Positions 8,475-17,812 are shown, counted from the stretch's first letter. The stretch is DNA of 64,000 nucleotides from Lutimaribacter pacificus (GCF_900142185.1 NZ_FQZZ01000005.1:225207-289206), one strand, 5' to 3'. Numbers and translations are program-made. Notes: generated by a model from the sequence alone, not told the origin.

Positions 8475-9061
8475 GCAAACGCGTTGCGATCCTGATTTCC
8501 GGCGGCGGCTCGAACATGGTGCGGCTGGTGGAAAGCATGGTGGGCGATCACCCCGCGCGGCCCTGCCTGGTGCTGTCGAACGTGCCCGATGCGGGCGGGC
8601 TGGAGCGCGCGCGCGACATGGGCGTGCCGACCGCCGTCGTCAATCACCGCGACCACAAGGGCGACAGGGAAGGCTTTGAAACCGCGCTGATTTCCGAAAT
8701 CGACCGGCATGATCCCGACATCATCGCGCTGGCCGGGTTCATGCGTATCCTGACGCCGCTTTTCATCGACCATTACGCCGGGCGGATGCTGAATATCCAT
8801 CCCTCCCTTCTGCCGAAATATCGCGGGCTCGACACCCATGCCCGCGCTATCGCGGCGGGCGATGCGCAGGCCGGCTGCACCGTGCACGAGGTGACGGCGG
8901 AACTGGATGGCGGCCCGATCCTCGGGCAGGCGCGGGTTCCGATTGCGCCCGGCGATACGCCCGAAACCCTTGCCGCGCGCGTCCTGGTGCAGGAGCATCG
9001 CCTCTATCCGGCGGTGCTGCGCCGCTTTGCAACGGGCGACCGGACGCGGCTGGACCTGTAA
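8471..9061 (+). CDS. purN: Phosphoribosylglycinamide formyltransferase
   Basis: GAR transformylase, which moves a formyl group from 10-formyl-THF to GAR in purine synthesis. The product is 196 residues from GTG at 8471, overlapping the purM stop. It has the N-terminal [10 protein letters not shown] glycine loop, NHR...F substrate region, AGFMRILTP, the catalytic block [20 protein letters not shown] (Asn and His) and [17 protein letters not shown] with the active-site Asp. No unusual feature is seen. It is the second gene of a purMN operon. Confidence 0.97.
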   Translation: MSKRVAILISGGGSNMVRLVESMVGDHPARPCLVLSNVPDAGGLERARDMGVPTAVVNHRDHKGDREGFETALISEIDRHDPDIIALAGFMRILTPLFIDHYAGRMLNIHPSLLPKYRGLDTHARAIAAGDAQAGCTVHEVTAELDGGPILGQARVPIAPGDTPETLAARVLVQEHRLYPAVLRRFATGDRTRLDL

Positions 9062-9154
9062 GCGCGGGTTTTCATTTCCTTCTGTCTGTCCTATACCGCC
9101 CCATCACGATTGGCAGAGCGCGCACCCGCGCGCAGGAATTCCGAGCCGAAACTC

Positions 9155-10315
9155 ATGAAAACCATTACGACCACCGAAGATCTCGCCGCGTTTTGCCACG
9201 CGGCCCGTGCGCATGATTACGTCACCATCGACACCGAGTTCCTGCGCGAACGCACCTATTATTCCAAACTGTGCCTGATCCAGCTTGCCGTTCCGGGCGA
9301 GGGGGAGGACAGCGCCGTTCTGGTCGATCCGATCGGGGGCGACCTGTCGCTTGAGCCGCTTTACGAACTGTTCCGCGATACCTCGGTGGTCAAGGTGTTT
9401 CACGCCGCGCGGCAGGATCTGGAAATCTTCTATGTCGACGCAAAGGTGTTTCCCGAACCGCTGTTCGATACGCAGGTGGCGGCGATGGTCTGCGGCTTCG
9501 GCGAGCAGGTGGGATATGAGACGCTGGTGCGTAAGATCGCGCGCGAAGGGCTGGACAAGTCCAGCCGCTTTACCGACTGGTCGCGCCGCCCGCTGAGCGA
9601 GGCGCAGAAAACCTATGCGCTGGCCGACGTGACCCATCTGCGCAAGATTTACGAATACCTTGCCGCCGAGCTTGAAAAACGCGGGCGCGCGAAATGGGTG
9701 GCCGAAGAGCTGACGCTGCTGACCAATCCCGAAACCTACGAATCGCGCCCCTCCGAGGCGTGGCAGCGCATCAAGACGCGCACGCATTCGGGCAAGTTCC
9801 TGGCCATCGTGCGCGAACTCGCCCGCTTTCGCGAGGCTTATGCCCAGTCCCGCGACATCCCGCGCAGCCGGGTGTTCAAGGACGACGCGCTGGTCGAACT
9901 GGCCTCGACCAAGCCGCGCTCGATGAACGATCTGGGCAAGTCGCGGCTGCTTCTGCGCGAGGCCCGCAAGGGCGAGATCGCCGAGGGTATCCTGGCCGCC
10001 ATCGAGGCCGGCGTAAGCTGCCCGCCCGAGGATCTGCCGCAATTGCCGAAATCGCGCGAGAAACTGCAGGTGAACCCGGCGCTGGCCGACCTGTTGCGCG
10101 TGCTGCTGAAGGCCAAGACCGAAACCAGCGGCGTCGCGCCCAAGCTGATCGCCTCGGCTGCCGATCTGGACGCGCTGGCCGCCGGGCAGCGTGACGTGCA
10201 GGCGTTGCATGGCTGGCGGCGCGAGGTGTTCGGCGCCGATGCCGAACGGCTGTGCGAGGGCAGGATCGCGCTGGCCGCGAAGGGCCAGAACATCCGTATC
10301 GTCGAACTGGGCTGA
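9155..10315 (+). CDS. rnd: Ribonuclease D
   Basis: A 3'-5' exoribonuclease that trims tRNA precursors. It has 386 residues from the ATG at 9155, the start that gives the family N terminus; earlier in-frame codons add an unlikely leader. DEDD motifs are seen: TIDTEFLRE (Asp, Glu), FHAARQDLEIF (Asp) and YALADVTHLRKIY (Tyr-x3-Asp, DEDDy type). The rest is helical and carries an HRDC domain (about 210-290). It follows purMN on the same strand by 93 bases and ends 13 bases before a convergent lipoprotein gene. Confidence 0.95.
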   Translation: MKTITTTEDLAAFCHAARAHDYVTIDTEFLRERTYYSKLCLIQLAVPGEGEDSAVLVDPIGGDLSLEPLYELFRDTSVVKVFHAARQDLEIFYVDAKVFPEPLFDTQVAAMVCGFGEQVGYETLVRKIAREGLDKSSRFTDWSRRPLSEAQKTYALADVTHLRKIYEYLAAELEKRGRAKWVAEELTLLTNPETYESRPSEAWQRIKTRTHSGKFLAIVRELARFREAYAQSRDIPRSRVFKDDALVELASTKPRSMNDLGKSRLLLREARKGEIAEGILAAIEAGVSCPPEDLPQLPKSREKLQVNPALADLLRVLLKAKTETSGVAPKLIASAADLDALAAGQRDVQALHGWRREVFGADAERLCEGRIALAAKGQNIRIVELG

Positions 10316-10328
10316 GGCGCGGCGCGCG

Positions 10329-10841
10329 CTAGCGGCGGCTTTCGCGGGCGTTGCGCGCGGCGCTGACGCGGATGCGGCGGATGCCCGCAAGGTCCTGATC
10401 GGTCAGATGCGTGGCCACCACGACCGGGCGGGGCAGGCGGATCGTGCTCTGCGTCAGCTCGGGGAACTCGCCCTGCAATTCGAAATGCAGCTCGTCCGGG
10501 CGTTCGGTCTGCACCGGCACCAGACGGATATCATAGGCATCGGCGCGCTGCGCGATCCCTTCGACCCGGATGATGGCGCCATCCGCGACACGTTCGATCC
10601 GCAACTCGGTCACCTGGTCCAGCTTCTGCCCGAGATAGACCGTCTCGTCCCGGCGGAACATGTTGGTGCGGCGTTGCGGGATCAGCGGGTTGGCCGCGCC
10701 GGTCGAGTCCGGGTCGACATCGGCCGGCACCTCGCGGCTGCCGCCAAACCAGTTGAACGGGTTCATCCGCGACTCGCGGATCGCGCCGCAGGCGCTCAGC
10801 GTCATCGAAAGGACCAGTAGGGCCACGAGGGGTCTGCGCAT
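10329..10841 (-). CDS. Small envelope lipoprotein
   Basis: A protein of 170 residues with a clear lipoprotein signal: a basic N terminus, a hydrophobic core (ALLVLSMTLSAC) and lipobox LSAC with Cys at residue 18. The mature part is beta-rich and hydrophilic, with NPFNWFGG just after the anchor. The residue after Cys is Gly rather than Asp, so outer-membrane sorting is expected. It is convergent with rnd and divergent from sufE. The function is unknown; similar short lipoproteins are common in Rhodobacterales genomes. Confidence 0.8.
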   Translation of the reverse strand: MRRPLVALLVLSMTLSACGAIRESRMNPFNWFGGSREVPADVDPDSTGAANPLIPQRRTNMFRRDETVYLGQKLDQVTELRIERVADGAIIRVEGIAQRADAYDIRLVPVQTERPDELHFELQGEFPELTQSTIRLPRPVVVATHLTDQDLAGIRRIRVSAARNARESRR

Positions 10842-10969
10842 GGGTTTGCCTATCCTTGCCTTGCCTGCCGGTTTAGAGCATCGGCGGCGGGTTGAAAAGA
10901 CGCAACACCTCTGGACCTTTGGCCGCCCGCGCCTTACCTCGTGGTCGGGGCGTGCAACAAGGGGGCATC

Positions 10970-11380
10970 ATGGCAACCGAGGCATTCGAGAGCATCGTCG
11001 AGGATTTCGAATTCCTTGAGGACTGGGAAGACCGCTATCGCCACGTGATCGAACTGGGAAGGGCGATGGCGCCGCTGGACGACGCGCTCAAGGTGCCGGC
11101 GACCAAGGTGGATGGCTGCGCCAGCCAGGTCTGGCTGCATATCGCGCCCGAGGGCGGAAGGTTCCATTTCGACGGCGACAGCGACGCGATGATCGTGCGC
11201 GGGCTGATCGCGGTGCTGCGCGCGCTTTACAACGGCGTGCCGGTGGACCGGGTGCCGGCAATCGACGCGCAGGGCGAACTGGCGCGGCTGGAGTTGCAGG
11301 ACCACCTGTCCTCGCAACGCTCGAACGGGGTGAAGGCGATGATCCAGCGGATTCGCGAAACCGCGGCGGCCGCGGCCTAA
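10970..11380 (+). CDS. sufE: Cysteine desulfurase sulfur acceptor SufE
   Basis: A protein of 136 residues. SufE takes the persulfide sulfur from SufS and passes it on for Fe-S cluster assembly. It has the typical N-terminal DFEFLEDWEDRYRHVIELGR helix and the active Cys in VDGCASQVWL (about residue 51). The conserved GLIAVLRALYNG helix and the C-terminal LSSQRSNGV segment are also present. The start at 10970 gives the normal length. It stands alone here, without sufBCDS, but two other Fe-S assembly genes (15956 and 17813) lie within 8 kb. Confidence 0.93.
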   Translation: MATEAFESIVEDFEFLEDWEDRYRHVIELGRAMAPLDDALKVPATKVDGCASQVWLHIAPEGGRFHFDGDSDAMIVRGLIAVLRALYNGVPVDRVPAIDAQGELARLELQDHLSSQRSNGVKAMIQRIRETAAAAA

Positions 11381-11601
11381 CCCGCCCGCGCGCGGTAATG
11401 GTTCAGCACATAGACCCGGATGGCCGACCCAAGCCCGGTGCCGGGGTCGCGCGCTGCATCAATTTCGGCTGCCAACACGTTTATCGGTAATGATTTTTCC
11501 TGCGCGATGGCGCGAAATGCCTGCCAGAACTCCTCCTCGAGCGACACGCTGGTGCGGTGCCCTTGCAGGGTGAGCGAGCGTTTGACGGGCCGGCCGCTCA
11601 T
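11377..11601 (-). CDS. Ribbon-helix-helix domain protein
   Basis: A protein of 74 residues of the RHH_4 type: a basic beta strand (RSLTLQGHRTSVSLEEEFW), then two helices, ending in RVYVLNHYR. Ribbon-helix-helix dimers bind DNA through the strand, so this is probably a small DNA-binding regulator. The start at 11601 overlaps the stop of the upstream DUF4169 gene (ATGA), so the two are translationally coupled. Its last bases overlap sufE on the other strand by four. Confidence 0.8.
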   Translation of the reverse strand: MSGRPVKRSLTLQGHRTSVSLEEEFWQAFRAIAQEKSLPINVLAAEIDAARDPGTGLGSAIRVYVLNHYRARAG

Positions 11602-11774
11602 TCGTCGCGCTTGTGGCCGTCGATCAGGCTGCGGGCGCGGTCGGCCTCGGCCTTGTCGCGGGCCTTTTCCGTCTTCGTGCGGCCGAATTTCACCGCGTTC
11701 TCGTCGGCCTGCGCCGTCTTGCGGGTCTTGTCGCGCGCCTTGCGGGCCTTGTTGAGGTTCACGATCTGGCTCAT
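11598..11774 (-). CDS. DUF4169 family protein
   Basis: A very short gene of 58 residues. It begins MSQIVNLNKARKARDKTRK and continues with a Lys/Arg/Ala/Asp-rich stretch containing VKFGRTKTEKARDKAEADRA, the hallmark of the DUF4169 family. It is coupled to the ribbon-helix-helix gene by an ATGA overlap, a pairing conserved in Rhodobacterales. The protein is highly basic and probably extended. The function is unknown; nucleic-acid or ribosome contact is a guess. Confidence 0.8.
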   Translation of the reverse strand: MSQIVNLNKARKARDKTRKTAQADENAVKFGRTKTEKARDKAEADRARSLIDGHKRDE

Positions 11775-11846
11775 GGCCGCAGCATGATCCGAAACGCCGC
11801 CTGCGTCCAGTGCCGGGGCGGTGTCGCACCGCCCCGGACACCCGGA

Positions 11847-13241
11847 TCAGTCCTTCGGCCCGATCATCTGCTCGGGGCGCACAACCGCATCGAAGGTTTC
11901 CGCGTCCACGAAACCGAGCGCGATCGCCTCTTCCTTCAGCGTGGTGCCGTTCTTGTGCGCGGTCTTGGCGACCTTGGTGGCGTTGTCGTAGCCGATGGTC
12001 GGCGCCAGCGCCGTGACCAGCATCAGCGATTCCGTCATCAGCTTTTCGATGCGCGGGCCGTTGGCCTCGATCCCCAGCAGCATTCGTTCGGTAAAGCTGT
12101 CGGCGGCATCCCCCAGAAGCTGGATGGATTGCAGCAGGTTATAGGCCATCATCGGGTTATAGACGTTCAGCTCGAAATGGCCCTGGCTGCCTGCGAACTT
12201 GATCGCCGCGTCATTGCCCATCACGTGCGCCGCGACCTGCGTCAGCGCCTCGGCCTGCGTCGGGTTCACCTTGCCCGGCATGATGGACGAGCCCGGCTCG
12301 TTTTCCGGCAGGATCAGCTCGCCCAGACCCGAGCGCGGGCCCGAGCCGAGGAAACGGATGTCGTTGGCGATCTTGTAGCAGCTTCCCGCCACCGTCGCGA
12401 TGGCGCCCGACATGAACACCATCGCGTCATGGGCGGCCAGCGCCTCGAACTTGTTGGGCGCGGTGACGAAGGGCAGGCCGGTGATTTCGGCCATGTTGGC
12501 GGCGACGGTCTCGCCCCAGCCCTTTTTCGTGTTCAGCCCGGTGCCGACCGCGGTGCCGCCCTGCGCCAGCTCGTAAATGCCGGGCAGGGTGGCCTTGATG
12601 CGGTCGATCCCCTGCCGGACCTGGTGGGCATAGCCGGAAAATTCCTGCCCCAGCGTCAGCGGCGTGGCATCCTGCGTATGGGTGCGGCCGATCTTGATGA
12701 TGTCTCTGAACTCATCCGATTTCTGCTCAAGCCCGGCCAGCAGCTTTTCCAGTCCCGGCAGCAGCACGTCGCGCACGCTCATCGCGGTGGCGATATGCAT
12801 GGCCGTGGGGAAGGTGTCGTTCGACGACTGGCCCATGTTGCAGTGGTCGTTCGGGTGCACCGGGTCTTTCGAGCCGATGGTGCCGCCCAGGATCTCGATC
12901 GCGCGGTTGGCGATCACCTCGTTGGCGTTCATGTTCGACTGCGTGCCCGACCCGGTCTGCCACACGACCAGCGGGAAATTGTCGTCGAACCTGCCCTCGA
13001 TCACCTCGCCCGCGGCCTGGATGATGGCATCGGCCAGTTTCGCATCCAGCGCGCCCGACGCCTTGTTGGCCTGCGCGCAGGCTTTCTTGATGACGCCAAG
13101 CGCCCGCACGATGGCGATGGGCTGCTTTTCCCAGCCGATGGGAAAGTTCATCACGCTGCGCTGGGTCTGGGCGCCCCAGTACTTGTCTGCGGGCACTTCG
13201 AGCGGGCCGAAGCTGTCGGTTTCGGTGCGGGTCTGGGTCAT
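11847..13241 (-). CDS. fumC: Fumarate hydratase class II
   Basis: An iron-independent fumarase of the TCA cycle, converting fumarate and L-malate, active as a cytosolic homotetramer. It has 464 residues, normal for FumC. Family signatures are seen in order: [38 protein letters not shown], the [16 protein letters not shown] block with the catalytic His, and [13 protein letters not shown], whose flexible loop carries the catalytic Ser. It stands as a single gene with a long gap only upstream. No odd feature is seen. Confidence 0.97.
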   Translation of the reverse strand: MTQTRTETDSFGPLEVPADKYWGAQTQRSVMNFPIGWEKQPIAIVRALGVIKKACAQANKASGALDAKLADAIIQAAGEVIEGRFDDNFPLVVWQTGSGTQSNMNANEVIANRAIEILGGTIGSKDPVHPNDHCNMGQSSNDTFPTAMHIATAMSVRDVLLPGLEKLLAGLEQKSDEFRDIIKIGRTHTQDATPLTLGQEFSGYAHQVRQGIDRIKATLPGIYELAQGGTAVGTGLNTKKGWGETVAANMAEITGLPFVTAPNKFEALAAHDAMVFMSGAIATVAGSCYKIANDIRFLGSGPRSGLGELILPENEPGSSIMPGKVNPTQAEALTQVAAHVMGNDAAIKFAGSQGHFELNVYNPMMAYNLLQSIQLLGDAADSFTERMLLGIEANGPRIEKLMTESLMLVTALAPTIGYDNATKVAKTAHKNGTTLKEEAIALGFVDAETFDAVVRPEQMIGPKD

Positions 13242-13323
13242 GGAAAGGCTCTCCTCAGCGGTTCGGGTGTCTCATACCTGACCGGGCGGAAAGATCAATG
13301 ATGTATACAGTGGGATACCGCGA

Positions 13324-13788
13324 TCAGTGCTTGCGGAAACTGTCCAGGCTCACGACCTCGGCATCGTGACGCTCTTCCTCGGCCTCGGCCAGTTCGGTGC
13401 CGTCGGGCGGCTCGGGGTCGTCATCCTCGCCATCGCTGTGGGAATCGAAGCGCAGCCCGAATTCCACCGACGGATCGACGAAGGTCTGGATCGCGTCATA
13501 GGGGATGAACAGCGGCTCGGGGCTGTCGCCGAAATTCAGCGTGACGGCAAAGCCCTCCTCGCCCACGTCCAGCCCGTCGAACCAGTGCTGTATCACCACC
13601 GTCATTTCCTGCGGATACCGGTCGCGCAGCCAGTCGGCGAGCTGTGCATCGGGGTGGGTGGTGTCGAAGGTGATGAAGAAGTGATGCGCGCCGGGCAGTC
13701 CGTTTTCCTGCACCTCCAGCAACACCTCCTGAATGAGACCGCGCATGGCGCGGTGCATCAGCTTGCCATAGTCGATGGGTGCGGACAT
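13324..13788 (-). CDS. sspB: SspB-type ClpXP adaptor
   Basis: A protein of 154 residues of the alphaproteobacterial SspB family. Adaptors of this type tether SsrA-tagged and other substrates to ClpXP. The folded domain (about 1-115) shows the pattern GLPGAHHFFITFDTTHP, YPQEMTVVIQHWF, VTLNFGDSPEPLFIPYDAI. An acidic, Pro-rich linker and a short C-terminal tail (VVSLDSFRK) follow, probably the ClpX-docking peptide. The start at 13788 fits; longer frames run into chrA antisense. It lies between fumC and chrA, all leftward. Confidence 0.85.
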   Translation of the reverse strand: MSAPIDYGKLMHRAMRGLIQEVLLEVQENGLPGAHHFFITFDTTHPDAQLADWLRDRYPQEMTVVIQHWFDGLDVGEEGFAVTLNFGDSPEPLFIPYDAIQTFVDPSVEFGLRFDSHSDGEDDDPEPPDGTELAEAEEERHDAEVVSLDSFRKH

Positions 13789-13868
13789 TCGGAAGTCACC
13801 TTGGTTACTGTGGCGATCATAGGGGATTCGGGACGAAACGAAAGGGGGTGCGCGCAATCGCGCCGCGC

Positions 13869-15110
13869 TCAGATCAGGGCGGGTGCAAGCCCCGCCAGCG
13901 CCATCGCCCCCAGCACCGCCGGCAGCGGCAGCCGCGCCGGCAAAAGCAGCACCGCGGCCAGCGCCGTCAGCGCCAGCGCGGTGGGGTTCAGGCTGTGCCA
14001 GACGGGCAGCGGCCCCAGCGCGGTTGCAACGATCCGGCCGAACAGCACATGCAGCGCGAACCAGACCGACAGCGACAGGATTACGCCGACAACGGCGGCG
14101 GTGATCGCCTTGAGCGCACCGGACAGGCGCGGCAGCGCGGCCAGCCATTCGATATAGGGCGCCCCGGCGAATATCCACAGGAAACAGGGCGCGAATGTCA
14201 TCCACAGCGTGACCAGCCCCGCCGCAACCGCCATGCCCGGGCCCCCCGCGCCGTGACCGGCAAGGATACCGGCGAATTCCGTCACAAGGATCAGCGGCCC
14301 CGGCGTGGTTTCCGCCAGCCCCAGCGCGTCGATCATCTGCGCGGTGGACAGCCAGCCATACTCGGTGACGATGGTCTGGGTCATGTAGGCCAGAACCGCG
14401 TAGGCCCCGCCGAAGGTAACCACCGCCAGTTGCGAGAAGAACAGCGCGATTTCGGTCAGAAACCGCGCGCCCGTCGCCCAGAGCAGGGCCAGCGGCGCCA
14501 GCCACACCGCGCCCCAGACCGCCACCGTCCGCAGGGTGTTCGACAGGGGCACGCGGGCCGGGGGCGGGGCCTTGGCCTCGGTCGAGGTCAGGTAACCCCA
14601 CAGCGCGGCGCATCCGACGATCAGCGGAAAGGGCAGGCCCAGCGAAAAGATACCCAGGAAGGCGCCCGCCGCCAGCACCCAGGCGCTGCGCCGCGTCAGC
14701 GTCCGGCGCGAGAGCGTCACCAGCGCGTTCAGCACCACCACCAGGACCGTCGCCTTGATGCCCAGGAACAGCGCCTGTGCCCAGTCCTGCGCGCCGAAGC
14801 GGATGTAAAGCGCGGCCAGCGCCGCGATCACCAGCGCGCCGGGCAGCAGGAACAACCCGCCCGCGATCAGCCCGCCGGGCACGCCGCGCAGCCGCCAGCC
14901 GGCATAGGTGGCCAGTTGCATCGCCTCGGGGCCGGGCAGCATCATGCAGAATGACAGCGCGCGCAAAAAGCGGTCTTCGTCCAGCCAGTCGCGGGTTTCC
15001 ACCAGCTCGCGGTGCATCAGCGCGATCTGTGCCGCCGGGCCGCCGAAGGACAGGATGCCGATCCGTCCGAAGACGCGGGCAAGCTCGGGCAGGGCGGGGG
15101 CGGGCGGCAT
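13869..15110 (-). CDS. chrA: Chromate transporter, ChrA family
   Basis: An inner-membrane protein of 413 residues with about ten hydrophobic helices in two homologous halves. Each half opens with the CHR family block: FGRIGILSFGGPAAQIALMH in the first, and LAVVTFGGAYAVLAYMTQ in the second. Motifs MMLPGPEAMQLATYAGW and ETTPGPLILVTEFAG repeat the PGP signature in each half. Members export chromate in exchange or with protons. The substrate is inferred from the family and no chrB regulator is nearby. The start at 15110 is chosen as the first ATG before the conserved block. Confidence 0.88.
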   Translation of the reverse strand: MPPAPALPELARVFGRIGILSFGGPAAQIALMHRELVETRDWLDEDRFLRALSFCMMLPGPEAMQLATYAGWRLRGVPGGLIAGGLFLLPGALVIAALAALYIRFGAQDWAQALFLGIKATVLVVVLNALVTLSRRTLTRRSAWVLAAGAFLGIFSLGLPFPLIVGCAALWGYLTSTEAKAPPPARVPLSNTLRTVAVWGAVWLAPLALLWATGARFLTEIALFFSQLAVVTFGGAYAVLAYMTQTIVTEYGWLSTAQMIDALGLAETTPGPLILVTEFAGILAGHGAGGPGMAVAAGLVTLWMTFAPCFLWIFAGAPYIEWLAALPRLSGALKAITAAVVGVILSLSVWFALHVLFGRIVATALGPLPVWHSLNPTALALTALAAVLLLPARLPLPAVLGAMALAGLAPALI

Positions 15111-15132
15111 GGCGGGCCTCCGGGCGGGGCGC

Positions 15133-15882
15133 TCAGGCGTTTTCCAGCGCCGCGATGATGGGCGAGAACTCTGCGGCACTCAGGCTGGCCCCGCCGACCA
15201 GCGCGCCGTCCACGTTCGACACGGCAAAGACCGTGGCGGCATTGTCGGGCTTGACCGAGCCACCATAAAGCAGCCGTGCCGACCGGCCCACGCCCGCGCC
15301 GAACCGCCGCTCCAGCCGCGCGCGGATGAAATCATGCACCTCGCCGATCTGGTCGGGGGTGGGGATGCGACCGGTGCCGATGGCCCAGATCGGTTCATAG
15401 GCGATCACAAGGTTCTCGCCGGTCGCGGTATCGGGCACCGAGGCCGACACTTGCCCGCCGATGATGTCCAGCGTGTTCAGCGCCTCGCGCTGTGCCAGGC
15501 TTTCGCCGACGCAGATCACCGCCATCAGCCCCGCCGCGTGGGCGGCGCGCGCCTTGGCGCGGACGCATTCGCTGTCTTCCTCGTGATCCTCGCGGCGTTC
15601 GGAATGGCCCAGGATCACCGCCCGCGCCCCTGCATCGGCCAGTTGCGCGGCGGCGATGTCGCCGGTATGCGCGCCGCCGGTTTCAGCATGGCAATCCTGC
15701 CCGCCGATCGTCAGCGGATGGTCCCGCACCATTGCGGCGGCGGGGTGGATCAGCGTGGCCGGCGGGCAGAGCAGCAGATCGACGGATGGGTCGGGATGGG
15801 CGGATATCAACGCTTCGATCTGTTCCAGATCGGCCAGCGTGCCGTTCATCTTCCAGTTGCCTGCCGCCAGCTTGCGTCGCAT
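15133..15882 (-). CDS. tpiA: Triose-phosphate isomerase
   Basis: Interconverts glyceraldehyde-3-phosphate and dihydroxyacetone phosphate in the cytosol. The product is 249 residues. Catalytic blocks are present: GNWKMNG (Lys), ILGHSERR (His electrophile), AYEPIWAIGTG (Glu base with loop 6) and LLYGGSVKPDN for phosphate binding. The start at 15882 gives MRRKLAAGNWKMNG, matching the family. It is not within the cbb cluster but serves the same Calvin cycle reactions. It lies 22 bases upstream of chrA on the same strand. Confidence 0.96.
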   Translation of the reverse strand: MRRKLAAGNWKMNGTLADLEQIEALISAHPDPSVDLLLCPPATLIHPAAAMVRDHPLTIGGQDCHAETGGAHTGDIAAAQLADAGARAVILGHSERREDHEEDSECVRAKARAAHAAGLMAVICVGESLAQREALNTLDIIGGQVSASVPDTATGENLVIAYEPIWAIGTGRIPTPDQIGEVHDFIRARLERRFGAGVGRSARLLYGGSVKPDNAATVFAVSNVDGALVGGASLSAAEFSPIIAALENA

Positions 15883-15955
15883 TCCCGCCTCCAACTCGTT
15901 GTCGCGGAGGCTTTAGCAGGCAAGCGGCACGGTGCCTAGCCCCGGGAGGCGGCGG

Positions 15956-16333
15956 TCAGCCCTGCTGCTCGGCGCTGAGCGCGTCGATATCCTTGAACTT
16001 GATCGACTCGCCGCAGCCGCAGGCGTCTTCGACATTGGGGTTGTTGAAGCGGAACCCCGATTCCAGCAACGACACCTCATAGTCGATCTCGGTGCCGAAC
16101 AGGAACATCTGCGCCATCGGCGCGATCATCACGCGCGCGCCGTCCTGTTCGACCACCTCGTCGCTGGGATCGACCTGGTCGGCGTAATCCATCGTGTATT
16201 CCATGCCCGCGCAGCCGCCTTTCTTGAGGCCGATGCGCAGGCCCTTGTGGCCGTCACGCTCCATCAGCCTGCGGATCTGGGCCGCGGCGCGGTCGGTTAT
16301 GGTGACGGCTTGCTTGCCGGGGATCGAGAACAT
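15956..16333 (-). CDS. A-type Fe-S cluster carrier (IscA/SufA/ErpA)
   Basis: A protein of 125 residues, HesB-like. Three conserved Cys are in the family positions: KGGCAGMEYTMDY, then CGCGES near the C terminus. They bind an Fe-S cluster for delivery to apoproteins. N-terminal VTITDRAAAQIRRLM is typical. Which of SufA, IscA or ErpA it is cannot be settled by eye. It is near sufT and sufE but not in one operon with them. Confidence 0.92.
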   Translation of the reverse strand: MFSIPGKQAVTITDRAAAQIRRLMERDGHKGLRIGLKKGGCAGMEYTMDYADQVDPSDEVVEQDGARVMIAPMAQMFLFGTEIDYEVSLLESGFRFNNPNVEDACGCGESIKFKDIDALSAEQQG

Positions 16334-16360
16334 GGGCGCGCTCCTTTGCTTGCCCTGAAT

Positions 16361-17080
16361 CTAGGGCAGGAGGGCCGCGATCTCAAGCCGGGGCAGAAGG
16401 TTCAGCCATCCGGCCGTCGCGTAACTGACCGCGATCGCCCATCCGAACGAGGCCAGCGTGCCGATGATCACATATTCCGCGGTGCGCTGGTCGCGGGTTG
16501 CGGTGCCGAACCGCAGGATGGATTTCGCCGCGACAAGGAACCCCACGCCCAGCGGCTGACCCAGCAGGATCAGCAGGAAGATCAGCCCGCGTTCCAGCAT
16601 CCCGATCAGCCGCCCGCCATCGCGCAGCCCGTTATTGCGGATACGCGCGCCGTGCGGGCGCATCAGCAGGCCCACGGCATATTGCCCGGCGGTGACGGTG
16701 ACGATCCCTCCGGCGGCCAGCGCCATCAGCGGCAACATCCAGTCGTGGCCGGAATAAATGCCGCCTTGCCAGAGGGTTGGGGCGTAAAGCGACACCAGAA
16801 GGATGGTCAGGATATGCACCGCCTGGTCGGACAGGAAGCCGCCGATGCGGGTGAACCCACCATAGACCTTGATCGCGTCGATGGCAAAATGCACCGCCGC
16901 GAGCGCCAGCAGTTCCGGCGCGGCGATCCGGCCCGTTGCCGCCTGCGCGCAGATCAGCACGATCGCGCCATGCAGCAGCAGGACGCCGGGATTGCGCTTG
17001 TTGCGGATGATATAGCCGGTCTGGAACACGAAATCCGCCAGCACATGCGCGAACAGCAGGGCGGTGAAACTGGCGATCAT
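16361..17080 (-). CDS. DUF3307 membrane protein
   Basis: A protein of 239 residues with six to seven hydrophobic helices. The N-terminal half shows the DUF3307 pattern: LFAHVLADFVFQTGYIIRNKR, then LLLHGAIVL and HFAIDAIKVYG, with the Asp of SDQAVHIL in the third part. It follows the SatD-family gene by 21 bases, so the two are co-transcribed, a pairing seen in other bacteria. The function is unknown. His and Asp residues within membrane helices suggest transport or metal binding, but that is only inference. Confidence 0.8.
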   Translation of the reverse strand: MIASFTALLFAHVLADFVFQTGYIIRNKRNPGVLLLHGAIVLICAQAATGRIAAPELLALAAVHFAIDAIKVYGGFTRIGGFLSDQAVHILTILLVSLYAPTLWQGGIYSGHDWMLPLMALAAGGIVTVTAGQYAVGLLMRPHGARIRNNGLRDGGRLIGMLERGLIFLLILLGQPLGVGFLVAAKSILRFGTATRDQRTAEYVIIGTLASFGWAIAVSYATAGWLNLLPRLEIAALLP

Positions 17081-17101
17081 GCGTGCATCCCGGAGTTGAC
17101 C

Positions 17102-17728
17102 TCAGGCCGTATCCTGCGCAGGGAATTCGATCATGGCAAGGGCGTCGTCCAGCGCGGGAAACCCGGCGCTGTGCAGCGCCTTGTCGACCGCCTGCCGGGT
17201 CACGCCGGTTTCGGCCGCGACGGCGACGCGGGTGCGGTCGCGCGGCCAGAGCATGTGATGCACCGCACGGGCCTGCGCCACGGTCCAGCCCTGCGCGATA
17301 TGGTCGGCCAGCCGCGTGGCCGCGCCCAGCGCGCCGCCCGCCGCATGGGCGATCAGCGCCCCCTTCATCGCGTCAAGCCCGTGGCCCGAGGCGATAAAGG
17401 CCGGCCCCGATGCCGCGTTCAGGTCGCCCCCGACGGGCAGGGTGGCCGGCCCGGTGGCGATGCTGATGCGCGAGCGCAGCCCGTCGTGATGGCTGACCAG
17501 CCCGGCCTGCAGAAACAGCGCCGCGCGCAGCGCGAGGTCGGGCTGGTGCAGCACGATCTGCCAGCCATCGCCCCGGTTGCGGGTAAAGCGGGTGGCGGAT
17601 GCGGGAGAGTGCCATCCGGCGATGGCACCGGAAAATATTTCGAGGTTTTCCAATGCTTTGGACAGCATTGTTGGGGTCAACCCCGAAGACTGGACAAGAT
17701 CGCCGGTAAGGACTGCGACATCACTCAT
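17102..17728 (-). CDS. SatD family protein, likely autoregulator
   Basis: A protein of 208 residues. The N-terminal part begins MSDVAVLTGDLVQS, the SatD-family opening, then a domain with RNRGDGWQIVL and RISIATGP resembling a nucleotide-cyclase-type core. The C-terminal part (about 140-200) contains a helix-turn-helix (VAAETGVTRQAVDKALHSAG). It precedes the DUF3307 membrane gene as an operon. Its promoter carries two perfect copies of one palindrome (see 17759), so I infer that it binds there and controls its own pair. Ligand and role are unknown. Confidence 0.7.
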   Translation of the reverse strand: MSDVAVLTGDLVQSSGLTPTMLSKALENLEIFSGAIAGWHSPASATRFTRNRGDGWQIVLHQPDLALRAALFLQAGLVSHHDGLRSRISIATGPATLPVGGDLNAASGPAFIASGHGLDAMKGALIAHAAGGALGAATRLADHIAQGWTVAQARAVHHMLWPRDRTRVAVAAETGVTRQAVDKALHSAGFPALDDALAMIEFPAQDTA

Positions 17729-17758
17729 GTGGGCAGCCTATCGTTGCTGCGCCAAATT

Positions 17759-17805
17759 GCAACCAAAATCGGTTGCCATATAAAAATGCAACCCTAAAAG
17801 GTTGC
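17759..17805. promoter_or_regulatory. Twin GCAACC-N6-GGTTGC operators before satD
   Basis: Two perfect palindromes, GCAACC-N6-GGTTGC, lie at 17759-17776 and 17788-17805, with 29 bp between centres (close to three helical turns). An AT-rich stretch (ATTTTTATAT on the minus strand) lies between them and could be the -10 region. They sit 31 to 77 bases upstream of the SatD start, in the 84-base gap after sufT. Same-face binding of two dimers is expected. Confidence 0.75.
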
Positions 17806-17812
17806 TTTCGAA

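Noticed and set aside
11613..13301. 562-codon rightward frame over fumC
   Set aside because: It is the antisense shadow of fumC and DUF4169, rich in Arg/Gly/His; fumC itself has all its catalytic motifs.
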